Shown here: positions 36,482 to 45,698 of the stretch, piece by piece | Numbering within the stretch: position 1 is the first letter of the stretch | How the letters are laid out: every line of letters begins with the position of its first letter | Source: Winogradskyella sp. | GTDB lineage: Bacteria > Bacteroidota > Bacteroidia > Flavobacteriales > Flavobacteriaceae | Direction of reading: 5' to 3' | Length of the DNA stretch: 64,000 nucleotides | Assembly (NCBI RefSeq): GCF_003712105.1 | Contig: NZ_RHLG01000004.1 | Location: 124,001-188,000, forward strand | Notes under the pieces: model-generated | Databases searched by the model: none | Seen by the model: only the letters and a program-made list of their open reading frames with translations | Told to the model about the DNA's origin: nothing | Translations under genes and position numbers: made by a program

Positions 36482-37501
36482 TTATGCAATATTATATTCT
36501 GAATTAAGCTTTTGAATTTGTTCTGGTCTACCTAGTACAATTATTTTAGAACCAGGTATTAATCTAGTATTCGCCTCAGGATTAACAATATACTCTCCAT
36601 TTTCATTTTTAAAACCAATAACTGTGCATCCAGTTTTGCTTCGTAACTCGAGCTCTCTAATGGTTTTTACATTATCTATATTATAGAGTTGCTCAACCTT
36701 TATTTCTTCAATATTAATATTGCGTTCTCCTACAATACCAAGATTATCTATAAACTCCACCAAATCTGGAATTACAACCAAAGATGCCATATGATCACCT
36801 CCTATTTTATCTGGCAATATTACATTATTTGCTCCAGCCAATTTTAGCTTATTATAGGAAGCTTCTTGTGAAGCTCTACTAATAATGTTCATTGTCTTAT
36901 TTATTTGCCTGGCAGATAGCACAACAAATAAATTATCTGCATCACTAGGTAAGGCAGAAATCAATGTATCTGCCTTTTCTATACCAGCTTCTATTAATGT
37001 TTCGTCCTCATCAGCATTACCGTATACAAATGGTGTGTTATCATCACCAAACTTTTCAATGACTTCTTTATTTTTTTCTATAATAACAAAAGGCTTTTTG
37101 TAAGCTAAAAGCTTTTTTGCGGCTTGTTTTCCGTTGCGTCCATAACCACAAATAATTATATGGTTAGACATGCTGTCTATCTTCTTTTGCATCTTTCGTT
37201 GTTTAATATCTTCAAAATTGTTGCGACTTAATATATATTCTGTAATAATAGAAATTGCATAACCTACAATAACTATACTAGACAGTATGAGGAAGATTGT
37301 AAAAATCTTTGACTCCATATCTAATGGGTTTACTTCCGAAAACCCAACTGTTGTGATGGTTATAACTGTCATATATACAGCATCTACCCAGGTATAATCT
37401 GAGATATATTTGTAACCAAATACACCAATTACCATAATGATAATTAGCATAATTAGTGCTGTATATATTTTAGATCTAAAAAGTTTAAATAATGGATTCA
37501 T
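36482..37501 (-). CDS. Potassium channel with RCK (TrkA-N/TrkA-C) domains
   Basis: 339 residues. TM1 (about 12-32), pore with filter TVGFS (51-55) rather than the common TVGYG, TM2 (about 65-88), then a cytoplasmic RCK domain with Rossmann motif IICGYGRNGKQAAKK and a C-terminal TrkA-C part (about 250-339). A K+ channel of the MthK/KchA kind gated by a ligand bound to the RCK ring. It begins 3 nt after the PspC-like gene and is the third gene of a short operon. Confidence 0.88.
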   Translation of the reverse strand: MNPLFKLFRSKIYTALIMLIIIMVIGVFGYKYISDYTWVDAVYMTVITITTVGFSEVNPLDMESKIFTIFLILSSIVIVGYAISIITEYILSRNNFEDIKQRKMQKKIDSMSNHIIICGYGRNGKQAAKKLLAYKKPFVIIEKNKEVIEKFGDDNTPFVYGNADEDETLIEAGIEKADTLISALPSDADNLFVVLSARQINKTMNIISRASQEASYNKLKLAGANNVILPDKIGGDHMASLVVIPDLVEFIDNLGIVGERNINIEEIKVEQLYNIDNVKTIRELELRSKTGCTVIGFKNENGEYIVNPEANTRLIPGSKIIVLGRPEQIQKLNSEYNIA

Positions 37502-37504
37502 AGA

Positions 37505-37732
37505 TTATAAATCAAAAACAGAACTCCTTTTTGTATAAATAATATCTTTTATTCTAATCCAGAAGGCCAAAAATAAATAAAGTGCAAAACCGAATCCAAG
37601 TGTTACAAAAGTGAGATACATAAAACTTGTTCTTACTACTTTAGCCCTTATCCCAATGCGGTCTGCTATACGTTGACACACGTAGTAACCACGTTTTTGA
37701 AGATACAAAAGAAGCATGTAAAAATATTTCAT
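37505..37732 (-). CDS. PspC-domain-like small membrane protein
   Basis: 75 residues. Basic N-terminal segment VCQRIADRIGIRAKVVRTSFMYLTF followed by one TM region (about 37-58), the layout of PspC-domain proteins. It has no separate signalling domain. Lies between the broken DUF2851 gene (8-nt gap) and the K+ channel (3-nt gap), so it is co-transcribed with the channel. Confidence 0.75.
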   Translation of the reverse strand: MKYFYMLLLYLQKRGYYVCQRIADRIGIRAKVVRTSFMYLTFVTLGFGFALYLFLAFWIRIKDIIYTKRSSVFDL

Positions 37733-37740
37733 ACTGCAAG

Positions 37741-39014
37741 TTATCTATTTTTTGAGATTAATTCACTGCCAATTGCACATTGAAGGCATTTATTTTTATC
37801 ACAATTTTCGGTCTTTAATTGAATTAGTGATTGTGACGTTAATGCATTTTCTTCAAAATTTCTAAAATTCATAAACTTATTAGTAATGCTATTTTTCTCA
37901 ATATTTAATGTCTTAATAATGTTTAGGCTATGGTCAGGCTCAGACTTTCCCAGTGATTTTGAATAACAAAACTTAAGCGGAATTATAGTATTAATAATCA
38001 ATAAATCCACAAAAGATTCTGAAATCTTTTTTGTACGCTTTTTAGATGTTTTCTCAAATGTATAATGCGTTTCCCAGAATCTTGAAGTCGAAATATTAAA
38101 TAGTGTGTAGATTTCGTTTTTGGTTTTACAAGCCATTAATTTTGAAAACAGATTCTGCGCGCAATGATATAGTTGTGCCAGTTGCGATAATCGTATGGTT
38201 GGAAAATTTGGTGGTCTCAACCTAAAAAAATGAACTGGTAAAACACCTTGGTTTTTTAGTTGAAATTTTTGTTTCAAAAATTGATAACGCAACTTTAAAT
38301 CTTGAAAGTAAACATCCTGAATCTCTTTATCCAAAAACCCTATTTGGCCAAATAATAAGGCTTCAATATTTATATCATCATTTGCTATTTTTCTCAGGAC
38401 AGAAAAATCAAATGAATTTGCTAAACTATAAAACGATTCCCATTTACTTTTAATCCAAAGTTTTTACAAAGCAATTTAAACAAAACGGATTCCCAATCAT
38501 TCTTTGAGGTTTCTAAAAGTTTTGAGATTTCATGAGATTTTCTTTCAAGGCGCTCAATGTATAGTCGTTCAAGCCAATTGCCGATGACAAATTCATCGAC
38601 ATCTTTAAAACTGTTTTCGCAATTAATCCAGGTTTTAGAATTTATTAATTCTCTATATCTGTGATACAATTGTTTATCAACCCTATCTTTAAGTTGAAGC
38701 GTTGTAATTTCAGAATTGTCTTTTCTAAGAATCGGGATATCGTGCTGCCAAACCACATGTAAAATGACGTTATCATATGCCCTATCGGTTTCATGATTAT
38801 GCACATACCAATCCGAAGATTTTACATGAATTTCTACATTTCCAGCCCATAATTGGCCCGCAATGTTAATTTGTGCATTAAAAAAATCTGGACCAGAGTT
38901 ATGATTATATTGCCCAAAATTTGCAATAGAAATTGCTTCTCCATTGATTGAGAGCAGCTTAGATGTATCGAATTTTTTATATTTCCATACGTGGTGAAGA
39001 AAGTCTTCTTGCAT
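37741..39014 (-). pseudogene. DUF2851 family gene broken by a -1 frameshift
   Basis: Two frames together encode a complete DUF2851 protein: an N-terminal part (39014 to about 38440; MQEDFLHHVWKYKKFD ... NFGLKVNG) and a C-terminal part (about 38440 to 37741; ESFYSLANSFDF ... FFRLRPPNFPTIRLSQLA ... CDKNKCLQCAIG). At the GGG run (38439-38441 on the plus strand as CCC), adding one G restores the frame NGESF; as read, the first frame ends after ten codons of different sequence. Everything else is intact, so this is either a very recent mutation, a phase-variable site or a sequencing error. DUF2851 function is unknown. Confidence 0.88.
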
Positions 39015-39025
39015 GGTTCTAAAAT

Positions 39026-39057
39026 AAAAAATCCTAAGAAATTTCTTAGGATTTTTA
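39026..39057 (-). terminator. Terminator between the cysteine synthase gene and the DUF2851 locus
   Basis: A perfect AATCCTAAGAAATTTCTTAGGATT palindrome-type hairpin (about 39030-39053) with flanking A and T runs. Located 19 bp behind the cysteine synthase stop; it lies just before the DUF2851 start codon. Confidence 0.8.
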
Positions 39058-39075
39058 TGTCTTCTATATTCAGGT

Positions 39076-40056
39076 TTAGTCTATATAACCCATTTCTCGC
39101 ATCCAATCGTCATTGAACATTTTCCCTACATAACGACTTCCATGGTCATGGAATAAAACTACCACTATGTCATCTGGACCAAAATGTTCTTTTAATTGCA
39201 ACACACCCTTAATAGCTGCACCTGCCGAATTGCCCAAAAACATACCTTCTTCTTTGGCTAATTTCTGTGTGTATACTGCTGCGTCTTTATCAGTTACTTT
39301 GGTGAATCCGTCAATAATATCAAAATCTACATTGGCAGGTAATATGTCCTCACCTATGCCTTCTGTTACATAAGGATAGATTTCCTTTTCGTCAAAAATT
39401 CCGGTCTCATGGTATTTTTTAAATACTGAACCATAGGTATCAATTCCCCAAACTTTAATATTTGGGTTTTGTTCTTTTAGGTATTTTCCAACTCCAGAAA
39501 CTGTACCTCCTGTACCAACACCTACTACGAAGTGCGTTACTTTTCCATCGGTTTGTTTCCAAATTTCTGGACCTGTGGTTTTATAATGTCCTTTAGCATT
39601 ACTCGGATTATCATATTGATTAACATACCACGAGTTTGGGGTTTCTTCTCCCATACGTTTTGAAACAGAGTAATAACTTCGTGGGTCATCTGGTTCTACA
39701 TCTGTTGGGCAAACGACAACCTCAGCACCAACAGCTCTGAGAATATCCATTTTTTCTTTGGACTGCTTATCGCTCATCACAAAAATACACTTGTAACCTT
39801 TTACTATGGCCGCCAGTGCTAATCCCATACCAGTATTACCAGAAGTACCTTCGATAATTGTTCCGCCAGGTTTTAAGCGTCCATCGGCCTCTGCATCTTC
39901 AATCATTTGTAAGGCCATCCGATCTTTAACAGAATTTCCTGGGTTAAAGGTTTCGTATTTTGCAAGTACAAGACAAGGTAAATCTTCTACCAATTTATTC
40001 ATCTTTACTAAAGGTGTATTACCTATAGTTTCAAGTATATTTTCTGCGTAATCCAT
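39076..40056 (-). CDS. cysM: PLP-dependent cysteine synthase / cystathionine beta-synthase family
   Basis: 326 residues. Fold type II PLP enzyme: lysine K44 in NPGNSVKDR, phosphate-binding GTSGNTG (about 70-76), GVGTGGTVSGVG. The YSVSKRM and NPSNAKGHY segments resemble the catalytic domain of cystathionine beta-synthases, but there is no C-terminal CBS pair, so cysteine synthase (O-acetylserine or O-phosphoserine sulfhydrylase) and CBS activity both remain possible. Own promoter-like box (40074-40081) and terminator. Confidence 0.88.
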   Translation of the reverse strand: MDYAENILETIGNTPLVKMNKLVEDLPCLVLAKYETFNPGNSVKDRMALQMIEDAEADGRLKPGGTIIEGTSGNTGMGLALAAIVKGYKCIFVMSDKQSKEKMDILRAVGAEVVVCPTDVEPDDPRSYYSVSKRMGEETPNSWYVNQYDNPSNAKGHYKTTGPEIWKQTDGKVTHFVVGVGTGGTVSGVGKYLKEQNPNIKVWGIDTYGSVFKKYHETGIFDEKEIYPYVTEGIGEDILPANVDFDIIDGFTKVTDKDAAVYTQKLAKEEGMFLGNSAGAAIKGVLQLKEHFGPDDIVVVLFHDHGSRYVGKMFNDDWMREMGYID

Positions 40057-40073
40057 ATATCAAATTTGCTGCG

Positions 40074-40081
40074 CAAATTTA
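40074..40081 (-). promoter_or_regulatory. Putative -7 box (TAAATTTG) of the cysteine synthase gene
   Basis: Exact TAnnTTTG match 17 nt before the ATG. -33 box not clear. Confidence 0.45.
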
Positions 40082-40124
40082 AGTTAAAAGTTATAAGTGT
40101 AAAGTTAAAAAATGATATTATATT

Positions 40125-41357
40125 TTAATCAAATCTTATAGCCCTTACTGGTGCTATTCTTGATATAATTACCGAAGGAATAAGCAACATTAACAGACAT
40201 AAAACAAAAGTTCCTATATTAAGCAATATAATGTAGTCTAAACCTATATAAACAGGTGCTTCTGTTACATAATATGTGTCTGGATTTAATGGGAATAATT
40301 TGAAGTATTTTTGAACAAAAAGCAGTCCTAATCCTACTATATTTCCCCATAGTAATCCTAAACCAACAAGATAAGATGCGTTGTATAAAAACACTTTGCG
40401 GACAGACCAATTGGCTTGCCCTAAGGCTTTTAATACTCCTATCATTTGAGTACGTTCTAAGATAAGAACCAATAAAGCAGTAATCATATTTATACCTGCA
40501 ACCAATATCATTATAGCAATGATACCGTAAGTATTATTGTCAAATATTTCAATCCACTGAAATACTGAGGCATATTTTTCTTTTACAGTTACAGACTTCA
40601 TTAACGAAGGAATTTCTCTATATACAGCTTCTCCAATTTTATCAATTTCTGAAAAATCGTCTATAAACACTTCAAAGGCTCCAACTTGATCTTTCCCCCA
40701 TTTATTTATGCGTTGGATATGTCTAATATCTGCAATACAGAATTTTTCATCTAATTCCTGAAATCCTGAATTGTATATGCCGACTATTTCAAAACTAATA
40801 ATACGCGGTGGTCGTTCTAAATCTTGTCCAAATAATGATTGAAATTTATCCCCAATGTTAAAGCCTAATCGATTAGCTAAATAGTTTGAAATTAATATTT
40901 CATTATTTAATTTACCAGAGAATTGAGGTAATCTACCTTCAACAAGAAACTCATCAAAATAATCCCATTTATAATCTTTACCAACGCCTTTAATAACAAC
41001 TCCTTCAAAATCGGTAGCAGTTCTTATAACTGTAAATTTATGAGCTGTACCTTGTACATGAATAGGACCTTCGACACTATTAAAATCAGGATAAAATTCT
41101 TGCGCTAAACTTATTGGAACTTGAGATTCATCAGAGGCATTAGTGTCGTAATTATCAATAATAATGTGCCCATTAAAGGCTACTACTTTATCTCTAATTT
41201 TTTGTTGCAAACCCAAACCGGTAGCAATGGCAATTAGCATAACCACCATACCAATAGCTATAGCTGCGATACCAATTTTAATTATTGGTGCCGATACACT
41301 ACTTTTATACGTTTTACTACCAATAATACGTTTGGCTATAAACAACTCAAAATTCAC
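40125..41357 (-). CDS. LolC/LolE-type ABC transporter permease (FtsX-MacB family)
   Basis: 410 residues starting with GTG. TM1 (about 24-47), a large periplasmic domain (about 48-275), and three C-terminal TM helices (about 278-300, 325-350, 378-400). The N-terminus FELFIAKRIIGSK and LERTQMIGVLKALG are typical of permeases that extract lipoproteins from the inner membrane. Only 8 bp separate its start from that of the divergent NamZ-like gene, so the promoter must lie in the other gene or further away. Confidence 0.85.
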   Translation of the reverse strand: MNFELFIAKRIIGSKTYKSSVSAPIIKIGIAAIAIGMVVMLIAIATGLGLQQKIRDKVVAFNGHIIIDNYDTNASDESQVPISLAQEFYPDFNSVEGPIHVQGTAHKFTVIRTATDFEGVVIKGVGKDYKWDYFDEFLVEGRLPQFSGKLNNEILISNYLANRLGFNIGDKFQSLFGQDLERPPRIISFEIVGIYNSGFQELDEKFCIADIRHIQRINKWGKDQVGAFEVFIDDFSEIDKIGEAVYREIPSLMKSVTVKEKYASVFQWIEIFDNNTYGIIAIMILVAGINMITALLVLILERTQMIGVLKALGQANWSVRKVFLYNASYLVGLGLLWGNIVGLGLLFVQKYFKLFPLNPDTYYVTEAPVYIGLDYIILLNIGTFVLCLLMLLIPSVIISRIAPVRAIRFD

Positions 41358-41365
41358 AATCTGAA

Positions 41366-42613
41366 ATGGGCTTTAAGATTTTCAAAAATACAGTTTTATT
41401 CTTTGTTTTAATAGCAGTTGGTTGCGGCAATAGTAATAATCAAAGTAATAAAAATTTGGAGGCCAAAAATATTATTAAAGACTCCCAACAAATAGATAGT
41501 ACAATAATAGTTGGTGCAAATCAAACCGAAAGTTATCTAGAGCTTCTTGAAGGTAAACGTGTTGGTATTGTTGCAAACCAGACTAGTGTAATTTTTAAAA
41601 ATAGTGAACACGGTAGTTATAAACATTTAGTAGATTCTTTACTTGATTTGAAAATTGATATCAAAAAAGTATTCTCTCCAGAGCATGGTTTTAGAGGCAA
41701 AGCAGACGCTGGGGAATTAGTAAAAGACGGAAAAGATGCCAAAACTGGCTTACCAATCTATTCGCTGCACGGCAAACACAAAAAACCGGCCGAAGCTCAA
41801 CTTAAAGACATTGATATCATGGTTTTTGATATTCAAGATGTAGGTGTACGTTTTTACACCTACATATCTACTCTACATTATGTGATGGAAGCCTGTGCTG
41901 AACAAAATATTCCTCTGTTAATTTTAGACCGACCAAATCCAAATGGTAATTATGTAGATGGACCAACATTAGAGAAAGACCATAGCAGTTTTTTAGGCAT
42001 GCATCCTATACCGTTAGTTCACGGCATGACCATTGGTGAGTATGCACAAATGATCAATGGGGAAGGTTGGCTAAATAATGGAATTACATGCGAGATTACT
42101 GTAAAAACATTAAAAAATTACAATCATAGCAGCACTTACAGTTTACCTATAAGGCCTTCACCAAATTTACCAAATGACCATTCTATAAAACTATATCCTA
42201 GTTTAGGTTTATTTGAAGGCACTACTATTAATGCAGGCAGAGGTACCGAGTTTCAGTTTCAGCGTTACGGAGCACCTTTTTTAGATAGTTCGCATTATCA
42301 ATTTAGCTATACACCAGTGGCAAATTTTGGTGCTAAATATCCTAAACATAAAAATGAAGTCTGTTATGGTGTTGACTTATCTCAAATTAAATCTGAAAGG
42401 GCTTTTACTCTAAAATACATCATAGATGCGTATAATAATGCAACAGATAAATCAAAAGTATTTAATACCTCAAATTTTACAACTCATGCTGGCACCAAAA
42501 AATTACAGCAAAAAATTGAGGCCGGTTTATCTGAAAAAGAAATAAAGGAAACTTGGCAAGAGGATTTAGAAAAATATAATACAATGCGGAAAAAGTATCT
42601 TATCTATAACTAA
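41366..42613 (+). CDS. DUF1343 family lipoprotein, NamZ-type exo-beta-N-acetylmuramidase
   Basis: 415 residues. Signal peptide with lipobox LIAVGC near residue 20. The DUF1343 core follows: GKRVGIVANQTSV, SPEHGFRGKADAGE, VFDIQDVGVRFYTYISTLHY, LDRPNPNG and GRGTEFQFQRYGAP. The family is known as NamZ (GH171), which removes terminal MurNAc from peptidoglycan fragments, so this enzyme probably serves cell-wall recycling in the periplasm. Divergent from the LolC-type gene with an 8-bp gap. Confidence 0.9.
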   Translation: MGFKIFKNTVLFFVLIAVGCGNSNNQSNKNLEAKNIIKDSQQIDSTIIVGANQTESYLELLEGKRVGIVANQTSVIFKNSEHGSYKHLVDSLLDLKIDIKKVFSPEHGFRGKADAGELVKDGKDAKTGLPIYSLHGKHKKPAEAQLKDIDIMVFDIQDVGVRFYTYISTLHYVMEACAEQNIPLLILDRPNPNGNYVDGPTLEKDHSSFLGMHPIPLVHGMTIGEYAQMINGEGWLNNGITCEITVKTLKNYNHSSTYSLPIRPSPNLPNDHSIKLYPSLGLFEGTTINAGRGTEFQFQRYGAPFLDSSHYQFSYTPVANFGAKYPKHKNEVCYGVDLSQIKSERAFTLKYIIDAYNNATDKSKVFNTSNFTTHAGTKKLQQKIEAGLSEKEIKETWQEDLEKYNTMRKKYLIYN

Positions 42614-42619
42614 TAGTGT

Positions 42620-42979
42620 CTATTTGCCAGACTTAGGGTATTCCTTTAATATATCTACCACAAATACAATACGCAATGGCGATTGTATAGCCACTAAAAC
42701 GTTACGACCTTTTTTAAGTTTATTAAGAGGTAATTTGTAAGAATTGCTATCCACTCTTACATTAACATCTTCTTTTGAATTATTGGCAGTATATAAATAG
42801 TTAATCTTTTTGTCACTTTTAAGAATTAACGTATCTCTTGTTCTGTTAAAGTCATGATATAACTCTGAAGCTTGAACATTTTTGTTCTTATATATTCTAG
42901 CTCTTCCCTTTTGAGCATAAGACATGTTGGCAAATCCCAAGTAAAGGAATGCTGCGAAAAAAAAGGGGAATATTTTCAT
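42620..42979 (-). CDS. Small exported protein of unknown function
   Basis: 119 residues. Signal peptide (1-22, ending MSYAQ). The mature part is basic and beta-rich (TRDTLILKSDKKINYLY, VNVRVDSNSYKLPLNKL). No recognised domain. Convergent with the NamZ-like gene with 6 bp between stops. Confidence 0.7.
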   Translation of the reverse strand: MKIFPFFFAAFLYLGFANMSYAQKGRARIYKNKNVQASELYHDFNRTRDTLILKSDKKINYLYTANNSKEDVNVRVDSNSYKLPLNKLKKGRNVLVAIQSPLRIVFVVDILKEYPKSGK

Positions 42980-43090
42980 AAACTATTAAGTTAAACGGGT
43001 TGTTTAGCTCAACAGGAATTAATTAATCAGGACAACGAATATACGAGAATTATTGAAATATGGATTTTTAAGAATCAGAATTAAGGAATT

Positions 43091-43984
43091 TTAGTTTTTA
43101 GAAAGCAAATTTATTAGCACATCCGGAAAGTCTGTAATTATTCCATCAACTTGATAATCAATCATCTGCAACATAGCTTCTTGAGAGTTTAATGTCCAAG
43201 GAACTATTTTATAATCTTCATTTCTTAATGTATTTACTGTGTCTTTGTCTAACAACTCATAATACGGACTAATAATTTCTGGCTTGAAAGAAACTAATGC
43301 AAGCTTATCCTTAATACTTTCATTTTCATCAACTAATAAAGCTACTTCCATATTAGGTGATTGGCGTTTTATTTCTTCTAGAATATTCACGTCAAAAGAT
43401 TGGAGATTTACTCGACTTGAGAATTCTGACAACTCAATGTCTTCTAAAACCAAACGCACATAATCTTCAGGATGTGGTGTGTAAACTCCGTAATAACTTG
43501 GTTCTGATTTGATTTCAATATTGAATTTTACGTCAGATCTTTTTCGCTTAACCAAACCAAAAACCTCACTAAGCAATGGTTTATTCACTTTTATTTTTTC
43601 TTGCTTCGGAAATCTTGGATGATATTTTGTACCACAATCAAAACCCTTTATCTGATCATAATCCATCTGATAAAGATTATAATTCTTGGCTTCACTTTCC
43701 GATATTGATTGACCTTCTGGAGTTAAACAGATTTCACTATTCATATAAGGCTCGTGTGTAACCACAACCTTATTATATTTAGAAATTGCAATATCTAATT
43801 CTAATGTATTAACGCCTAAATCAATCGCTTTCTCAAATGCAGGAAGTGAATTCTCAGGTAATAATCCTCTACAACCTCTATGGCCTTGTATATCTATTTT
43901 ATGCTTTGCTTCACATCCCATAAATAATAGCAATAGAAGGCAAATACTAATCTTTAGTATCGGCAGAAAGTGTTGGTTTTTCAT
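43091..43984 (-). CDS. Glycerophosphodiester phosphodiesterase (lipoprotein)
   Basis: 297 residues. Lipobox LFMGC near residue 24. GDPD TIM-barrel signature IQGHRGCRGLLPENSLPAF, the metal-ligand pair ELDI and THEP, and the C-terminal VDGIITDFPD are all present. Hydrolyses glycerophosphodiesters to glycerol 3-phosphate and an alcohol in the periplasm. The start codon lies 38 nt inside the end of the sterol desaturase gene. Confidence 0.9.
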   Translation of the reverse strand: MKNQHFLPILKISICLLLLLFMGCEAKHKIDIQGHRGCRGLLPENSLPAFEKAIDLGVNTLELDIAISKYNKVVVTHEPYMNSEICLTPEGQSISESEAKNYNLYQMDYDQIKGFDCGTKYHPRFPKQEKIKVNKPLLSEVFGLVKRKRSDVKFNIEIKSEPSYYGVYTPHPEDYVRLVLEDIELSEFSSRVNLQSFDVNILEEIKRQSPNMEVALLVDENESIKDKLALVSFKPEIISPYYELLDKDTVNTLRNEDYKIVPWTLNSQEAMLQMIDYQVDGIITDFPDVLINLLSKN

Positions 43985-44789
43985 AAGGTTGAAAAGGCTG
44001 TTTCAGTAATTCTTTAATGTTTGTATTCTTCTTTTCATCAGGAAAAACATCTACGCCATATACCAATTTCTCACGATCCATATACATATACGTACCTAAT
44101 AACCGATCCCAAACCGAAAAAATATTTCCGTAGTTAGAATCAGTATAAGGTAATCTATAATGGTGATGAATCTTATGCATGTCTGGTGAGATCAAAAAAT
44201 AGCTTATAGCCTTATCAACAGATTTTGGGAGCTTAATATTGGCATGCGTAAACTGAGTAAATATTAGCGACATCGCCTGATATAGCATTACTATTGCAAT
44301 AGGCGTTCCTACGGCAAAAACTCCAAATAACGTAAATGTAAATCTTATTACACTTTCTATAGGGTGATGCCTATTAGCAGTAGTTGTATCTACCTTATGA
44401 TCTGTATGGTGTACTAAATGTACCATCCAGAGCGGTTTTACGCGATGCTCTACTAAATGCGCCAAATAGGCTCCAAAAAAATCCAGTAGAAACACACCTA
44501 AAAATATATATATCCCTAACGGCATTTCGGGCAACCAGTTAATTATACCAAACTCATTAGCTTTTACCCAATCTGCAGAAAATAGCAATAAAAAGGCTAA
44601 TCCAAAGTTTATAACTATTGTTGTGAGTGTAAAGAATAGGTTAGGAATAGCATGACGCCATTTTTTATAATCAAATTTAAATAAAGGGACTGCGCCTTCT
44701 AATAGCCAAAAAAAAGTGATGCCAGAGACTAGCATTATACTCCTATGGGAAGAAGGAATATCTGCAAAATAATTATATAGGGTTTCCAA
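43947..44789 (-). CDS. Sterol desaturase / fatty acid hydroxylase family membrane protein
   Basis: 280 residues with 4-5 TM helices. The di-iron histidine clusters are visible: HLVEH, HLVHHTDHKVD, NRHHP and HKIHHHYRLP. Enzymes of this family hydroxylate or desaturate lipids; bacterial members act on fatty acids, carotenoids or ether lipids, so the substrate here is unknown. Overlaps the GDPD gene by 38 nt and follows the 300-residue exported protein by 3 nt. Confidence 0.88.
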   Translation of the reverse strand: METLYNYFADIPSSHRSIMLVSGITFFWLLEGAVPLFKFDYKKWRHAIPNLFFTLTTIVINFGLAFLLLFSADWVKANEFGIINWLPEMPLGIYIFLGVFLLDFFGAYLAHLVEHRVKPLWMVHLVHHTDHKVDTTTANRHHPIESVIRFTFTLFGVFAVGTPIAIVMLYQAMSLIFTQFTHANIKLPKSVDKAISYFLISPDMHKIHHHYRLPYTDSNYGNIFSVWDRLLGTYMYMDREKLVYGVDVFPDEKKNTNIKELLKQPFQPYEKPTLSADTKD

Positions 44790-44792
44790 AGG

Positions 44793-45695
44793 TTATTGGT
44801 TGAGATTTACAATAAGTTGAGCTTGCTTCAAATTTAGTGAAGAAATCTCACTTTCTAAAGCTTCAAAATTTTCTTTTTCGTTTAATAAGCGATAAGTCGT
44901 ATAATATAAAAACGATACGAGTGGTTTATTAACCATGTCTATTTCTTCGTCTTCAAACTTCTTTAATTGTCGTAATACTCTTCTAGGCTTATTCCTTATT
45001 AAATCTTCTTTGAGCTTTGTTAAGTTAAGGCGTTGCAACTGACTTTTTTTGCCTTCATCTTCAATTGCATTTAAAAAGGTTAGGGCTTCATCAAAATAAA
45101 TATCTGCAAGCTTTAGTATCTCGGAACGTACATTTTTATTAACCAGAATACTATAATCTATATATTTTGATGCCAAATAAAATGATGAATAGAAGTCTTT
45201 TTTTGTATGGTAACTAAACGCTTCGTCTTTTACATAAGTTAAATCCAAATTGTACTTAAAAAGGAATTTTGAAAAATTCAGCAATTCTACAAAAGCACCA
45301 GATGTTCCAATAATATTTCCGTTTGCATCCATCACCTTTAGCGCATCACTATTAAACTTATCTATATAACTTTGAGAGCGCGTATCTTTAATGTCATTGT
45401 AAATATCCTCGTATAACTGCTCATTAAGTTTTAATGGAACAAAATACTCCCAAATTACACGATTCAATTCTAGTGACTCAAAGAGGTTATCTATAACTAC
45501 ATTTCTACCATTAGCATTACGTATTAAAACTGGTAATGGATACTCTGTTGCTTCTTCCCAAACCATCAAGATTGGTTTATTTTGACTACGTGCTAAGCGC
45601 TTTGCAAATGATAAAGATTCCATCCAATCGTCCGCTTGTGCGTTACTGGCAAAACTCAAGAGAAAAACTAAAATACCCAATACAAGTCTCTTCAT
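44793..45695 (-). CDS. Exported thioredoxin-fold-like protein without CxxC
   Basis: 300 residues. Signal peptide (1-20, ending SNAQ). Residues about 24-150 have the spacing of a thioredoxin-like domain (SLSFAKRLARSQNKPILMVWEE, then FVPLKLN, VMDANGNIIGTSG), but the active-site CxxC is replaced by EEATEY. The C-terminal half is helical. Probably a periplasmic protein of unknown role; the thioredoxin-fold assignment is moderate. Same strand and tightly spaced with YkgJ-like and sterol desaturase genes, so likely one operon. Confidence 0.65.
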   Translation of the reverse strand: MKRLVLGILVFLLSFASNAQADDWMESLSFAKRLARSQNKPILMVWEEATEYPLPVLIRNANGRNVVIDNLFESLELNRVIWEYFVPLKLNEQLYEDIYNDIKDTRSQSYIDKFNSDALKVMDANGNIIGTSGAFVELLNFSKFLFKYNLDLTYVKDEAFSYHTKKDFYSSFYLASKYIDYSILVNKNVRSEILKLADIYFDEALTFLNAIEDEGKKSQLQRLNLTKLKEDLIRNKPRRVLRQLKKFEDEEIDMVNKPLVSFLYYTTYRLLNEKENFEALESEISSLNLKQAQLIVNLNQ

Positions 45696-45698
45696 ATA

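Noticed and set aside
38834-39106. 90-codon ORF overlapping the DUF2851 start and terminator
   Set aside because: Out of frame with the DUF2851 gene and crosses its terminator hairpin; no recognisable protein.
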